Notes: generated from the letters alone by a model not told the origin. Shown: positions 1-9,941, numbered from the stretch's first letter. The stretch is 59,902 nt of DNA from Clostridia bacterium (GCA_017461235.1 JAFTYU010000035.1:1-59902), one strand, 5' to 3'. A program made the numbers and translations.

Positions 1-284
1 ATTGATGTTATTCCCTCGTCAATTACAAGGTGTTTTACAGATGTATCAATCTCCACAGCCGTATCACAATAAACGCTTTCCGTTGCACGGGGATAAAGAT
101 CTTTTACTTCGCCTGTACCCGAAACAATCAACGTTCCGCTATCTTCGTGAAAATATGTTTCTATATTACTTTCAACAACGCTGTCCTCGTCTGTATTCTC
201 AACTGCACTTACAGGGAAAATTGAAACAAAAAGAATTGAAAATATAAGTATTACCGGTAAAAATTTTTTCAACATGTTTTTCAT
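1..284 (-). CDS. Exported protein, N-terminal part only (runs off the window)
   Basis: The start codon at 284 is preceded by a GGAG ribosome binding site. The visible 94 residues open with a clear signal peptide (MKNMLKKFLPVILIFS, hydrophobic core, then VSAVEN as likely cleavage region). The mature part contains ETYFHEDSGTLIVSGTGEV followed by DTSVKHLVIDEGITSI, which reads like the first strand-loop unit of BspA-type leucine-rich repeat surface proteins of Clostridia. That family call is an inference from one unit; the rest lies beyond base 1. It lies 18 bases downstream of the next gene on the same strand, so the two may be co-transcribed. Confidence 0.6.
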   Translation of the reverse strand, partial: MKNMLKKFLPVILIFSILFVSIFPVSAVENTDEDSVVESNIETYFHEDSGTLIVSGTGEVKDLYPRATESVYCDTAVEIDTSVKHLVIDEGITS

Positions 285-302
285 TATGTTTTCTCCTTTC
301 TT

Positions 303-2471
303 TTATGACCATTGTGCTACTAATATAAGTGTTTCACCTATTGGTGCCGTTCCTGCAAAAGAAGCGATACCGTTACTGTTAAAGGGTTTAAGATATTTTG
401 TATATCCCGTTGGTTGCGAACCTTCTTTATACCATCCCTTATCCAAACCATCAGCACTTTGATAATACCACTTATCTTCTTCCGGTATGTATAAATGACA
501 ACCGTTAAATGTTCCCGAAGCCAAATCAGCAGTAGTATACGCATTTACAGAATTTATATAGCCGGAGCAATTCCGCGCAGTTACCATTGGCTTTATACCG
601 GAAAGCTTGATTTTTGCACCATTTGCATCACAGAACACACGGTATTCATCCCAAGCAGCGTACATATAAAGATGGCTGCCTGCGTAAACTGTCTGAACAA
701 CTCTTCGCTGGTCTGAGTAAGTGTATTTTTTATACCCTGCCGGCTCAGACCCTTCTTCAAACCAACCGCGGTTGCCGTTACTGTCGATATAATACCATTT
801 ATTAAGCTCCGACCAGTAGGCATTCCAGCCTTCGAAGGTTCTGTCAGTTTTTGTGAAAGTATTTGGTGTAAGGGTTGCTCCCGTTCCGTAAACAACCTCC
901 TGCGCACTCATACTTCCCGTTCCGCCGTTTTTCAGGAAAGTGATATAGAACTTATTTGTGTCCTCCCATTGGGCACACATAAGAACGTGCTCTCCTGCGG
1001 CACCAGTTTGTGTTACCGCTAATTTATCCGCATACACAACCTTTTCATATCCGTCGGGTTGGCTGCCTTCTTTATACCAGCCTCTCGTACCGGCAGAATT
1101 TTCATAATACCATTTATCTTTTTCTGTACGGTATACGGTCCAACCCACAAAATTTTTGCCGGTCTGTCTTACTCGGAATTTATATAATTCTGTGGAAAGA
1201 CCACGGAACATTATTGAGCTTACATTGTCGTTATCAACACCGACATACGCACTGATATTTTCGTCAGGGCAGTACTCTATATGGTAAGTCTGGTTGGTTA
1301 TGTCAACGTAGCAGAAATTACGGTTTTGCTGGGACAACACACAATTGAAACCAAGCAACACCCTATCCTCGGTAAATATAATATTCTCTATTTCATAATA
1401 CTTTTTTTCATCGTCAGCAAGACCGTCTTTATTAACGCTAAAGGCGAGGGTTTTCTTATAATTACCGGACCAATCGAATATTCTTATCTTACTTTCTTTC
1501 TCTTCATCAAAAATTAGTGTATCACCAGGCTCATAACCCGCTTCACTCTTATAATCATACGCATAGGCATAGTAGATGTATTTATTATCACAATAAATGC
1601 CGCCTCTTGCCCAAGGGGAATCGGTAAGATACTCTTTGCTATCACCAATACATTTTATTAAATTAAAATCCCCATCCAGAATAGCCATATAATTTTTAAT
1701 TTTTGTTTCCTCAGCTTTAACAGCAACAACGTACTGGTTACGTGTTTTGTTATAGGCTATAGATGTAATCTGACAGGAAAGATTGTGTTCGGTAAAATTT
1801 ATGTTTGATGATTCACTTTGTAATTTCTCTGCGTCAATGGAATAAACCTTTTGACCATCATCTTTATAACAAGCAATTACGATTTCACCTGTATTCTCGT
1901 TATACGTCATATCATTGGCATGCTGCAAGGTACCTAATAGCCCGGAATTCATTGCAACAATTGAAAAACTGCCATCAGAATTTTTTTCTGCACAGACAAT
2001 AATTAAATCTATTTCCTTAACCACATTTTTTTTAACGGTTTTTTCTCCTTCTACTACTACTTCTTCAACGTTAGTTTTTGCAATAAAGGCGAAATAATAA
2101 TACACCCCATCGTAACAACCGCCCTGAAGTCCGAAGAAAACATCCGACGGATCATCCGGTTCTTCGAACAAACGCAAATCCTCTTTTACAACCAAATCAA
2201 CAAAGTCCGGCTCCGACATGTGCAAACCATTGAGAGTAATCGTAATATTATCATCGGGAAAAATATCATTATCTGATAGCGTAGCCAATACGTTCGGATC
2301 TATTGCCTCTGTTTCACCATCAGGAATAAAGAAGTCCACATCACTGTACTCGGTTTCCACTATCTGTGCATTATCGTCGGCATCAAGCCCTATAGATTCT
2401 GCGGAAGCGGAAACAGTTAAACAACATATAAAAATCAATGAAACAAAAAATATTTTTATAAGCTTTTTCAT
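303..2471 (-). CDS. Secreted protein with three C-terminal InlB/Flg_new-like repeats
   Basis: A 722-residue protein with a signal peptide (MKKLIKIFFVSLIFICCLTV, cleavage after SASA) behind a TAGGAG site. Residues from about 90 to 430 carry no domain I can name; the spacing of aromatic and GG motifs (FGLQGGCYDGVYYYFAF, WARGGIYCDNKYIYYAYAY) suggests a beta-propeller-like fold. From about residue 445 there are three modules of the Listeria-Bacteroides (InlB B / Flg_new) kind. Each has KWYY-x-S-x-G-x-(R/K)GW(Y/F)-x-EGS-x-P-x-GY and ends in a beta strand with AQW or AAW. Such modules are common in secreted adhesins of gut Firmicutes. No LPXTG anchor is visible, so the protein is probably released or held non-covalently. 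Confidence 0.7.
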   Translation of the reverse strand: MKKLIKIFFVSLIFICCLTVSASAESIGLDADDNAQIVETEYSDVDFFIPDGETEAIDPNVLATLSDNDIFPDDNITITLNGLHMSEPDFVDLVVKEDLRLFEEPDDPSDVFFGLQGGCYDGVYYYFAFIAKTNVEEVVVEGEKTVKKNVVKEIDLIIVCAEKNSDGSFSIVAMNSGLLGTLQHANDMTYNENTGEIVIACYKDDGQKVYSIDAEKLQSESSNINFTEHNLSCQITSIAYNKTRNQYVVAVKAEETKIKNYMAILDGDFNLIKCIGDSKEYLTDSPWARGGIYCDNKYIYYAYAYDYKSEAGYEPGDTLIFDEEKESKIRIFDWSGNYKKTLAFSVNKDGLADDEKKYYEIENIIFTEDRVLLGFNCVLSQQNRNFCYVDITNQTYHIEYCPDENISAYVGVDNDNVSSIMFRGLSTELYKFRVRQTGKNFVGWTVYRTEKDKWYYENSAGTRGWYKEGSQPDGYEKVVYADKLAVTQTGAAGEHVLMCAQWEDTNKFYITFLKNGGTGSMSAQEVVYGTGATLTPNTFTKTDRTFEGWNAYWSELNKWYYIDSNGNRGWFEEGSEPAGYKKYTYSDQRRVVQTVYAGSHLYMYAAWDEYRVFCDANGAKIKLSGIKPMVTARNCSGYINSVNAYTTADLASGTFNGCHLYIPEEDKWYYQSADGLDKGWYKEGSQPTGYTKYLKPFNSNGIASFAGTAPIGETLILVAQWS

Positions 2472-2840
2472 ATAAATTTCTCCTAATCTTCATATAACAC
2501 AAATTTCTTCCTAAAGCAAGTGCTTTATCTGTTTTTGTAACATAACCAAGGCTTAATTACAGAATAGTCGGAACAAAAATCAAAAGTCGGGTGCTTACCG
2601 AATGCTTTTAATGAAAAGTGACGTTTTCTGTATAACCTTTTACATTCTCTGACTTGCTGCGGAGTTGTGTTTTGCAATGTTTTATTACATCAGAATCACT
2701 CCTTGTTTTTGAGCTTCACTTATATATGACAATTTTCAGGAAAAATTTCACGTTTTTTTGAAAAAAATTAAAGTTTGTAACAACTAACAAAAATAACCTG
2801 GCTGTTTTGTGCAAAACGCCACAATTTTTTAACGCAAACA
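2472..2840. other. Gene-free stretch upstream of the repeat protein
   Basis: About 370 AT-rich bases hold no convincing reading frame. It must carry the promoter of the leftward gene starting at 2471, but no -35/-10 pair stands out. Its right edge is the terminator hairpin of the next operon. Confidence 0.5.
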
Positions 2841-2877
2841 AAAGAACTGACATTCACAAAAAGAATGTCAGTTCTTT
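2836..2877 (-). terminator. Rho-independent terminator of the acyltransferase operon
   Basis: A perfect 15-bp inverted repeat (arms 2841-2855 and 2863-2877, 7-base loop) sits ten bases past the stop of the leftward gene ending at 2887. On the minus strand it is followed by a TGTTTGCG run, so the U-tract is only fair, but the stem is strong. Confidence 0.8.
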
Positions 2878-2886
2878 GATTTTTAT

Positions 2887-3810
2887 TTATTTTACTATCT
2901 TTTCGCCGTCAAATACGATAATACCGTTACCGCTACCTGTTTTACCGCCATTTAAAACGTGTTGTTTGAAAGCGCGGCGCAAGGATGTATCTTCGGGCCA
3001 TTTTTTAGGTCTTCCGAAGCCTGCTTTATCAAAAATACGCCAAGCATCGCTAAACACGGCTTTTTCGCCTTGTTTTACAAGTTCAAAATCGTCTATGAAG
3101 CGACGGATATTTGATTTTTCCGGCAAAAACTCTTTATATCCATCCCACAAGAGCCATGAACCGCACTCAAAAATCATAAGACCGTCTTCACGGCGGTAAT
3201 CCTTGAAGAACTCATAAGCCTTTTTGTAAGAATCAAGACGGACCTCATCCGTAAGGGGCACACCCGATGAAGGAATGTGGAAACCTAATGTTTTATCTCC
3301 GCGTTTAATTGTAATTCCTGCGGAGGTTGTAAACTCGTCACAAACACCGAATGTAGAATATTCGTACTGGAATCTTCCTAAACAAAAACGTCTGAGAGCG
3401 TAGAAATCGGTATTCCATCCTGCAACAAAAGTACCGTAAACGTCTTTACAGTTAACGCACTCAACAAATTTATATTTCAAGTCCATAATTGTATTGCGGA
3501 AGAGTTCTTCACTAAGACCTGCTTCCTTATATCTTTCGTGCATAATTTCAGAAGCAATAACAAGAATAACAAAATCAAAAGTATAATGTTTTACGCCATG
3601 TCTCATAGCAACGAATTTTGTTTTTGTGAAAAGCTCACCGAAGCCGTGTGCTTCGGGATACATATATTCTTTAATTAAAGAATCCACCCTTGCACTGAAG
3701 CTTTTGCTGTTATCTATTTTTTTAGCAGTTTCACAGAAAACATCAAATGCCTCCTGCGGAATATCAAGTATTGTTAAAATCTCTTTAAAATGTTCGTTCA
3801 AATAAGCCAT
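2887..3810 (-). CDS. Acyltransferase-domain protein (NAT_N / GNAT-like C-terminal family)
   Basis: A 307-residue soluble protein with AAGGAG before the start. The first 130 residues are helical. The middle carries GRFQYEYSTFG, the type of GR-F/L-QFE motif I associate with the Clostridial family annotated as an acyltransferase-domain protein with an N-terminal helical NAT_N domain and a GNAT-like C-terminal domain. LGFHIPSSGVPL and FECGSWLL also fit. The substrate is unknown. It is the last gene of a three-gene leftward unit (ACT protein, UPF0210 protein, this), 13 bases after the preceding stop, followed by a terminator. The family call is from memory of the motif pattern, so treat it as probable. 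Confidence 0.55.
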   Translation of the reverse strand: MAYLNEHFKEILTILDIPQEAFDVFCETAKKIDNSKSFSARVDSLIKEYMYPEAHGFGELFTKTKFVAMRHGVKHYTFDFVILVIASEIMHERYKEAGLSEELFRNTIMDLKYKFVECVNCKDVYGTFVAGWNTDFYALRRFCLGRFQYEYSTFGVCDEFTTSAGITIKRGDKTLGFHIPSSGVPLTDEVRLDSYKKAYEFFKDYRREDGLMIFECGSWLLWDGYKEFLPEKSNIRRFIDDFELVKQGEKAVFSDAWRIFDKAGFGRPKKWPEDTSLRRAFKQHVLNGGKTGSGNGIIVFDGEKIVK

Positions 3811-3823
3811 TTTCTATCTCTCC

Positions 3824-5182
3824 TTAGTTTCTTAAACTGTTAAGCGGTGCAGGAATTCTGCCGCCACGAGCCACAAAATCAAAACTGCCTTCGTTGTGAA
3901 CGGGCATCACGGGCGCAGTACCCAGAAGACCGCCCATTTCAATAGAGTCACCAACGGTTTTACCCGGTGCAGGAATAATTCTGACAGCTGTAGTTTTGTT
4001 GTTAATCATACCGATTGCCGCTTCATCAGCGATTATCGCCGCAATGGTTTCTGCTGTAGTATCACCGGGCACGGCAATCATATCAAGACCCACCGAGCAA
4101 ACGCAAGTCATAGCCTCAAGCTTGTCAAGAGTGAGAACTCCTTTTTCTGCGGCGGCAATCATACCCTCGTCTTCCGATACAGGAATAAAAGCACCCGAAA
4201 GACCGCCAACACTCGAAGATGCCATTACGCCACCTTTTTTAACCGCATCATTAAGCATGGCAAGAGCGGCTGTTGTACCGTGTGTGCCGCAAACGCTGAC
4301 ACCGATTTCTTCAAGTATTCTTGCTACCGAGTCACCGATTGCAGGAGTGGGAGCAAGACTGAGATCAACAATGCCGAACTCTGCGCCCAATCTTTTTGAT
4401 GCTTCGCAGGCAATGAGCTGACCCATTCTTGTGATTTTAAATGCAGTTTTCTTTATAGTTTCCGCAACAACGTCAAAAGGCTCTCCCTTCACGCCCTTAA
4501 GTGCGTTATATACAACGCCGGGACCCGAAACGCCTACGTTTATTGCACATTCCGGCTCGCCCACACCGTGGAAAGCACCTGCCATAAAGGGGTTATCTTC
4601 AACAGCATTGCAGAAAACAACAAGCTTTGCACAGCCGAAGCCGTCATTATCGGCAGTGCGAAGTGCAGTCTTTTTGATGGTTTCGCCCATAAGCTTAACC
4701 GCATCCATATTTATACCGGCTTTTGTAGAGCCCACATTTACGGATGAACAAACAAAATCTGTTGTTGCAAGAGCCTCGGGAATGGAGTTTATCAAACGGC
4801 GGTCACCGATAGTAAAGCCCTTCTGAACAAGTGCGGAAAAACCGCCTATGAAATTTACTCCGCAGGTTTTTGCGGCATCATCCATTGCCTTTGCAAAAAT
4901 AGTGTAATCTTCCGTTTCGCAGCTTTCCGCCGCAATGGCAATAGGAGTTACGGAAATTCGTTTATTTATAATGGGGATTCCCATTTCTTTTTCGATATCT
5001 TCACCCGTTTTTACAAGGTTTTCTGCATATTTAGTAATTTTATCGTACATCTTACCTGCGCAGACTTTTGCATCGGGGTGCGCACAGTCACGCAAAGATA
5101 TACCCATGGTTATTGTTCGTATGTCAAGATGCTGGTCATCTATCATACTGAGTGTTTCAATAATTTCGTGTTGGTTAAGCAT
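3824..5182 (-). CDS. UPF0210 (PFL family, DUF711) protein
   Basis: A 452-residue protein matching the UPF0210 family end to end in length (usually about 450). Recognisable parts are the N-terminal [22 protein letters not shown] region, the [17 protein letters not shown] segment, the glycine-rich [10 protein letters not shown] motif and the C-terminal [19 protein letters not shown]. The fold is related to glycyl-radical barrels but there is no glycyl-radical motif, and the biochemical role of the family is not established. It lies 8 bases behind the ACT-domain gene. That pairing is conserved in many Firmicutes and suggests that the two products act together, the ACT protein perhaps as a ligand-sensing partner (inference). 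Confidence 0.9.
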   Translation of the reverse strand: MLNQHEIIETLSMIDDQHLDIRTITMGISLRDCAHPDAKVCAGKMYDKITKYAENLVKTGEDIEKEMGIPIINKRISVTPIAIAAESCETEDYTIFAKAMDDAAKTCGVNFIGGFSALVQKGFTIGDRRLINSIPEALATTDFVCSSVNVGSTKAGINMDAVKLMGETIKKTALRTADNDGFGCAKLVVFCNAVEDNPFMAGAFHGVGEPECAINVGVSGPGVVYNALKGVKGEPFDVVAETIKKTAFKITRMGQLIACEASKRLGAEFGIVDLSLAPTPAIGDSVARILEEIGVSVCGTHGTTAALAMLNDAVKKGGVMASSSVGGLSGAFIPVSEDEGMIAAAEKGVLTLDKLEAMTCVCSVGLDMIAVPGDTTAETIAAIIADEAAIGMINNKTTAVRIIPAPGKTVGDSIEMGGLLGTAPVMPVHNEGSFDFVARGGRIPAPLNSLRN

Positions 5183-5190
5183 ACTCCACC

Positions 5191-5460
5191 TCAGATTCTG
5201 TGCATTGCGTCAAAAATATCTTCACGCTGAATACGGATATTAACGCCTAAACGCTGACCCTCTTCTTCAAGAATATCAACGATTTGCGAATATTCAACAT
5301 TCGCCTCTTTCACGTCAACGAGCATATTCATAGTGAACATATTCTGCATAACAGTCTGACTGATGTCAAGTATATTCACGTTGATTTTCTGCAGAGCAAC
5401 GCATACGCCTGCCATAATGCCGACTTTATCTTTACCTACTACGGTTATAATTGCATTCAT
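5191..5460 (-). CDS. ACT-domain protein of the UPF0237 family
   Basis: An 89-residue single-domain ACT protein: [20 protein letters not shown] is the typical first strand and ligand loop (VGKDKVGI), and the second half has the usual beta-alpha-beta repeat ([10 protein letters not shown], then helix). A GGAGAAGGAG site precedes the start. ACT domains bind small ligands, often amino acids. The stand-alone UPF0237 form is usually encoded next to the UPF0210 gene, as here, and is likely its regulatory partner. First gene of the leftward unit that ends at 2887. Confidence 0.9.
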   Translation of the reverse strand: MNAIITVVGKDKVGIMAGVCVALQKINVNILDISQTVMQNMFTMNMLVDVKEANVEYSQIVDILEEEGQRLGVNIRIQREDIFDAMHRI

Positions 5461-5535
5461 ACTGTTTCTCCTTCTCCGTTCAATACTGAATTATTTTAAC
5501 ATAACCCAAATAATAATACAATAATATTAACAAAA

Positions 5536-5571
5536 AAATACTTCGGCACATTTTATTGCACCGAAGTATTT
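5536..5571. terminator. Terminator hairpin after the PHP gene
   Basis: An 11-bp stem (arms 5536-5546 and 5561-5571) with a 14-base loop lies just past the stop at 5586. The A-run at its left end becomes the U-tract for leftward transcripts. Confidence 0.75.
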
Positions 5572-5585
5572 ATTATTTTACTATA

Positions 5586-7070
5586 TTATTTTATTGATTC
5601 CCAGATGTACTTGAAAATATCAAGTGAAGCAAGGAATTTTACAATTGTATCGGGGATAATGCTTGCTGCCCACCAGAAGTCATAAGTATCTTTAGTTTCA
5701 CTTTCGGGAGAACCCTCGTATTCAAGAATCATAGCCTGAGTATAAACAATACCGCCTTCACCGAAAACTTCTGCTCTGATGTATGTGCCGATATCATCTG
5801 AATATTCGTCAAGGTCGATTTCATCACCGTAAGCAACAGTCTTGCCGTTAGAAATCCAACGGATGCAAAGATCATCATCAACGTCAAGCTTGATTGAATC
5901 TTCATCATCATCAACAATAACCTGATTTATTACAGGAGCATCAACATCAAGGGGAGCCTCGTATTTTGCGTTGTAATCTTCAGCCTGTCTTGCAAGGATA
6001 TCTTCACCTATAGCAGCTGCATCTGCATCACCGTTTTCAACAAGGTACATTGCAATTTCATTAAGCTCTTCGTTGTTGCCAAGACATTTACTTGCAGCAA
6101 AAAATTCGCCTGCACTCATACAGTTATAAAGGTTATCAACTGTATTTTCGGGCATAATCATCAATGTGTAGCCTGTGTAAGCAGCAGAAACCCTGTGTGC
6201 GTCACTTGTAGCGATACCGAGAACATTTCTGCCTGTAGGAGTAAGGTCCATAAGCATTATGTCCCAGAGTTTTCTGTCGAAACGTGTTCTCGAGTCGCCC
6301 TTACTGTTCATATCGATACCGATACAAGACGGGTATTTGATAAGAAGGCTCTCAAACTTGTCGATATAATATGAATAACTGTCGTCATAAGCGTCACAGG
6401 TATATTCTTCATCACGTGCATTTGTGTATTCACCGGGATGGTTGATAACTGAAAGACCGCCTAACTCATCAACGGCTTTAATGGGTGTTTCGTAGTCGCT
6501 TGTGCCGCCAACAACACCGTGACCATAATCAACAAACCAAGTGTTTACGTGTGCATTGTTAAGAGAAGTTGGGTTCTGCTCGTTAGCATAGGGAACACGC
6601 ATCATATACTGACCTGTTGTACCGTCCTCGTATGTCTGGTAGTAATAGTCACCGCCATTTTCGGTAATGAGGTCATATCTGTCACCGTCAAAGGTTAATC
6701 CGCCGCCTTCTTCAAGAGCAACGAGTTCGGTGTTTGGCTTTTTGATTTCGAGGAAAGTTTTGATAGCGGGAATAACTTCCTGATATGTCCAACTGTAACT
6801 TGTAGTACCGTGGTCGGAAACCGCATAAATGTCAAAACCATAGTCGTAGTTGATTTCAAGCATTTCCTTAAGAGTGTTGTCACCGTCGGAAGCAGTTGTG
6901 TGTGTATGAAGGTCCGCTTTGTACTGATCCCATGACCAATCAACATTCTCATAGGGGTTTGTAATCTGGTAATCAACGTCTTCGCTTGCGGCAAAGCCCA
7001 CTGTTGCGAATGCGCCTGCAAGTATAGCAACCACACAAAGAATTGCTACAAACTTTTTGGTTTTTCTCAT
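5586..7070 (-). CDS. Secreted PHP-domain phosphoesterase
   Basis: A 494-residue protein with a signal peptide (about residues 1-28, ending FATVGFAASE) and then a PHP domain. Metal-ligand motifs are visible: DLHTHT (His55, His57), AVSDHGT (His87), VINHPGEYT and IATSDAHR, the usual order for PHP metal-dependent hydrolases. The C-terminal 100 residues include a short Ig-like strand region (ISNGKTVAYGDEIDLDEYSD) and an amphipathic tail (FWWAASIIPDTIVKFLASL) that may touch the membrane. An exported PHP enzyme would act outside the cell on phosphoesters; the substrate cannot be told from sequence. It stands alone between two terminators. Confidence 0.8.
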   Translation of the reverse strand: MRKTKKFVAILCVVAILAGAFATVGFAASEDVDYQITNPYENVDWSWDQYKADLHTHTTASDGDNTLKEMLEINYDYGFDIYAVSDHGTTSYSWTYQEVIPAIKTFLEIKKPNTELVALEEGGGLTFDGDRYDLITENGGDYYYQTYEDGTTGQYMMRVPYANEQNPTSLNNAHVNTWFVDYGHGVVGGTSDYETPIKAVDELGGLSVINHPGEYTNARDEEYTCDAYDDSYSYYIDKFESLLIKYPSCIGIDMNSKGDSRTRFDRKLWDIMLMDLTPTGRNVLGIATSDAHRVSAAYTGYTLMIMPENTVDNLYNCMSAGEFFAASKCLGNNEELNEIAMYLVENGDADAAAIGEDILARQAEDYNAKYEAPLDVDAPVINQVIVDDDEDSIKLDVDDDLCIRWISNGKTVAYGDEIDLDEYSDDIGTYIRAEVFGEGGIVYTQAMILEYEGSPESETKDTYDFWWAASIIPDTIVKFLASLDIFKYIWESIK

Positions 7071-7200
7071 AGAAAACCCACCTTTCTAAATATTGCAACA
7101 TTGCAGAGTTGCAAAGATACATATTATATTTTAATACAAACACTTACCAAATTCAACCATCAACTTCAATAAAAATACACATCAAAATATGTACAATATA

Positions 7201-7233
7201 AAAAAATCCCCGATGCAGCAATCGCATCGGGGA
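7201..7233 (-). terminator. Terminator of the ceramidase-like gene
   Basis: A 10-bp GC-rich stem (7207-7216 with 7224-7233, 7-base loop) is followed on the minus strand by at least six T. It lies 12 bases past the stop at 7245. Confidence 0.9.
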
Positions 7234-7244
7234 AAAACTATTCA

Positions 7245-8975
7245 TTAAGCATCAACACTTGCAAGAAGATTCATAAACTCATTAACAAATGTTGAACCTG
7301 CAGTTTTGCTGATAACGTTAACTTCTTCGTTTTCGCTGAGAAGTGAGTGATATTCGTTATCTCTGAGAACATAACCTGCCTGGTCGTTGCAAAGACCGAA
7401 GGTCATAACATTTTCGCAGGATGTGCAATCTGCAAGAGCAGGCATTTCCCATTCGCCTTTACCCCATGATGCATCGCCTGATGCAGGGCCGCCGAAGATA
7501 AGAATGGGGTCAAATTCACCGGGGCAAAGGAACACGCCTACAGTATTGCCGAGTTCCATATAACCGATTTCGGTAATCATATTGTAGGCTTCACCGTTTT
7601 TAACAATAACTGCATTAAGAACATCTTCACGTGCGGCAAGAGTAAGGATGCCGTTATCAACGTCAAGTGCAACTTCTGTCATAGTGATGTTAAGAACGGG
7701 ATCAAGTTTTTCATCGTTATCAATAGCGATAACCTTTTTACCGAGAATGTAGCCGTATTCTTTCATACGGTCGATACCGTTTTTATTTTCGTCTTCGTTT
7801 GCCTGATCCCAAAGGTCTGCGGCATCACCGATTGTTGTTGCTGCAACTGCATCAACACAGCCGTTGGGGCAAGAAATTACAACTCTGTTAGTTTCTTCAA
7901 CATTTGCGATAGAACCGCATTCTTTACAAAGATAGATATCTCTTGAAGTGATAGCAAGCTCGGCACCCTGAACGAATACTACGTTTGCACCAACCTCTTC
8001 ACGGATTGTCTTTTCAATGTAATAGGGATAGTCAGCTGTGAGTTCGTCAGGACCTGCACCGATACTTGTACAGTGGATACCTGCTTCAAGAATCCATGTT
8101 TCGCTTGTGCCGTCTTCGGGAACAAAGCGAAGTCTCTGGATTTCGGGATCAATAGTCTGAGGATCACGTTTATCTTTAATGTATTCAGAAACATCAGCTG
8201 CACCATAGTAAAGGTCGCCGTATTTCATATTTTTAACTGCGCGTTTCATAGCATAAACAGTTTTTGTGAAAAGATTTTCCATAAACTGCTCATTCTTCTG
8301 AACCTTCTGCTCGTCAAGAAGACCGCCTGTTGCAGCGTTACCGGTATTCATAATAAGAGCCTGTGCAAGAGGCACGTTCATACCGAGTGTATCGATACAG
8401 GAGTGCTGATGAAGAACAGAAACATTAACAGCGATAACATTGTTTTCTTCTGCAAATTCAGCCATTCTTGCACGGATTTCCTGAACGTCACCACGAGAAA
8501 GACCGAAACCGTCAATAACCGCCTGAATAACAACACCGCTTACACCGTCACTGATAGCGAACACACGTACGCGCTGGTCATCAAGAACCTCTGTGGGAAC
8601 ACGACCCTGAATGGGCTCGAGTGAACCTGCAAGGAAATAGTCGCCGTCCAAGGGGTCAATGCCTTCAAGAAGTGATGCGCCTGCGTAGCCAACCTGCCAC
8701 TGTGCGCCGTCAGCAACTTCACGGTCGAACTCTTCTTCGCCTGCATAGAAGTTTTCAGCCACATAATCTTCTGCTTCATTCCATTTATCCTCATAACCGG
8801 GCCAATATTTGTTAAGGTATGTGAGAATAAATGATAACAGCTTTTCTATTACCATTTCGAAAACATTTTCAACACTTGTTTCGGGGAGAGTGATATCTGC
8901 CGCAGAGGCAGGAACCGCAACTGCTGAAAATACAAGGATAAGGGACAGGATAACTGCCAATATCTTTTTAGACAT
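7245..8975 (-). CDS. Secreted protein resembling the neutral ceramidase N-terminal domain
   Basis: A 576-residue exported protein: signal peptide MSKKILAVILSLILVFSAVA with AXA cleavage (PASAAD), behind AAGGAGG. From residue 90 the order of motifs follows the neutral/alkaline ceramidase N-terminal fold: QVGYAGASLLEG near the start, LDDQRVRVFAISDGVSGVV, a helix with EIRARMAEFAEENN, then ISVLHQHS-like VNVSVLHQHSCIDT where ceramidases have a metal-binding THTHSGP. Near the C-terminus FLCPGEFDPILIFGG matches the LPGE-type segment. A CKECGSIANVEETNRVVISC insert has two paired cysteines that could bind zinc. The match is distant, so the enzyme activity is an inference; a lipid or peptide amidase is possible. 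Confidence 0.5.
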   Translation of the reverse strand: MSKKILAVILSLILVFSAVAVPASAADITLPETSVENVFEMVIEKLLSFILTYLNKYWPGYEDKWNEAEDYVAENFYAGEEEFDREVADGAQWQVGYAGASLLEGIDPLDGDYFLAGSLEPIQGRVPTEVLDDQRVRVFAISDGVSGVVIQAVIDGFGLSRGDVQEIRARMAEFAEENNVIAVNVSVLHQHSCIDTLGMNVPLAQALIMNTGNAATGGLLDEQKVQKNEQFMENLFTKTVYAMKRAVKNMKYGDLYYGAADVSEYIKDKRDPQTIDPEIQRLRFVPEDGTSETWILEAGIHCTSIGAGPDELTADYPYYIEKTIREEVGANVVFVQGAELAITSRDIYLCKECGSIANVEETNRVVISCPNGCVDAVAATTIGDAADLWDQANEDENKNGIDRMKEYGYILGKKVIAIDNDEKLDPVLNITMTEVALDVDNGILTLAAREDVLNAVIVKNGEAYNMITEIGYMELGNTVGVFLCPGEFDPILIFGGPASGDASWGKGEWEMPALADCTSCENVMTFGLCNDQAGYVLRDNEYHSLLSENEEVNVISKTAGSTFVNEFMNLLASVDA

Positions 8976-9041
8976 AGGGATTCCTCCTTTTAATTATACA
9001 CGCTAATTATATTACTTTTCTTTTGAATAATCAACATTTAT

Positions 9042-9818
9042 TTATGCCTGACTATTTTCTTTGGCATTTTTAACTAATTCTTCTTCAATAATTTTGTTGA
9101 TGTTGTTTGTTCCTTTGTGTCTGTAAGGATTGATTCTCAGGAAAATATACATACCAATAGCACCAATACAGTTAAGAATCGTATCTACCATAGTGTCCAT
9201 CAGGGCAAAACGCGACTCAAAACGAGCCTCATCAAGGGGTATAATCATAAACACCTTATCAACACTGCCTGCTTCCGCAATGGCTTTCTGCAAATCCCAA
9301 TGCTGTGCATCGCCGCCAAACCACTGGTCAAAGCTGAACTCGAAAATTTCCCAGCCCGAAGCAAAGGCGAAAGCAAGACCCATAGCCGCTATTGCCGCAA
9401 TGTTAGGCGCACAAACCGATTTGTCACGAATCTGCATAGCACATACTGCCTCATAACTTACATAAACACCGACAGCGCAACCCAATGCGTGAAGAACCTT
9501 GTCATAACAGGGCACGGAGTAGTAGAAATTAAGGAACGCACCGCCGAAGGATGCAAGGAAGAATACAAGAATCGACAAATTCTGGAACTTATGAGAGAAA
9601 AATCTCGGGAAAGTTTTCTTCGGGAACATCTGACAGATTTCATACGCGAGCATTCCCACAAGGTTAGCCGCCATCTGCGGCGGATTGTATGACGACAAGC
9701 CTTCTTTAACAAGACTGTAAATAATGCCGCCGATCATCAGAAGTCTTAATGACCACCAATATATCAATTCTGCTTTGCTTACGTCCTTGTAAACTCTTTT
9801 GAAATAATCTTTTACCAT
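9042..9818 (-). CDS. Integral membrane protein of the YjdF/DUF2238 type
   Basis: A 258-residue protein with about six membrane helices. I place the start at the ATG at 9818, which has AAAGGTG six bases upstream. A GTG at 9827 is in frame but lies inside that site. Typical YjdF/DUF2238 features are present: a conserved YDKVLHALGC segment (Asp and His in the membrane), SGWEIFEFSFDQW, and a final DTMVDTILNCIGA motif. The function of the family is not settled. It lies between the ceramidase-like gene and a divergent dCMP deaminase; no terminator is obvious at 9001-9041. Confidence 0.65.
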   Translation of the reverse strand: MVKDYFKRVYKDVSKAELIYWWSLRLLMIGGIIYSLVKEGLSSYNPPQMAANLVGMLAYEICQMFPKKTFPRFFSHKFQNLSILVFFLASFGGAFLNFYYSVPCYDKVLHALGCAVGVYVSYEAVCAMQIRDKSVCAPNIAAIAAMGLAFAFASGWEIFEFSFDQWFGGDAQHWDLQKAIAEAGSVDKVFMIIPLDEARFESRFALMDTMVDTILNCIGAIGMYIFLRINPYRHKGTNNINKIIEEELVKNAKENSQA

Positions 9819-9941
9819 ATCGGTCACCTTTTATAAGAAATATTTTATCATTCGCAACACATTTTTATCACATCAGTAAAAATATGTCAACCATTCAAGG
9901 CTTTTATAACATATTAATGTTATCATTTTTTTAAATTTATA

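Noticed and set aside
3896-4399. 167-residue open frame on the plus strand opposite the UPF0210 gene
   Set aside because: It is a mirror of a well-supported gene, with no start signal.
8073-8624. 183-residue open frame on the plus strand opposite the ceramidase-like gene
   Set aside because: Antisense shadow; the minus-strand gene has signal peptide, ribosome binding site and terminator.
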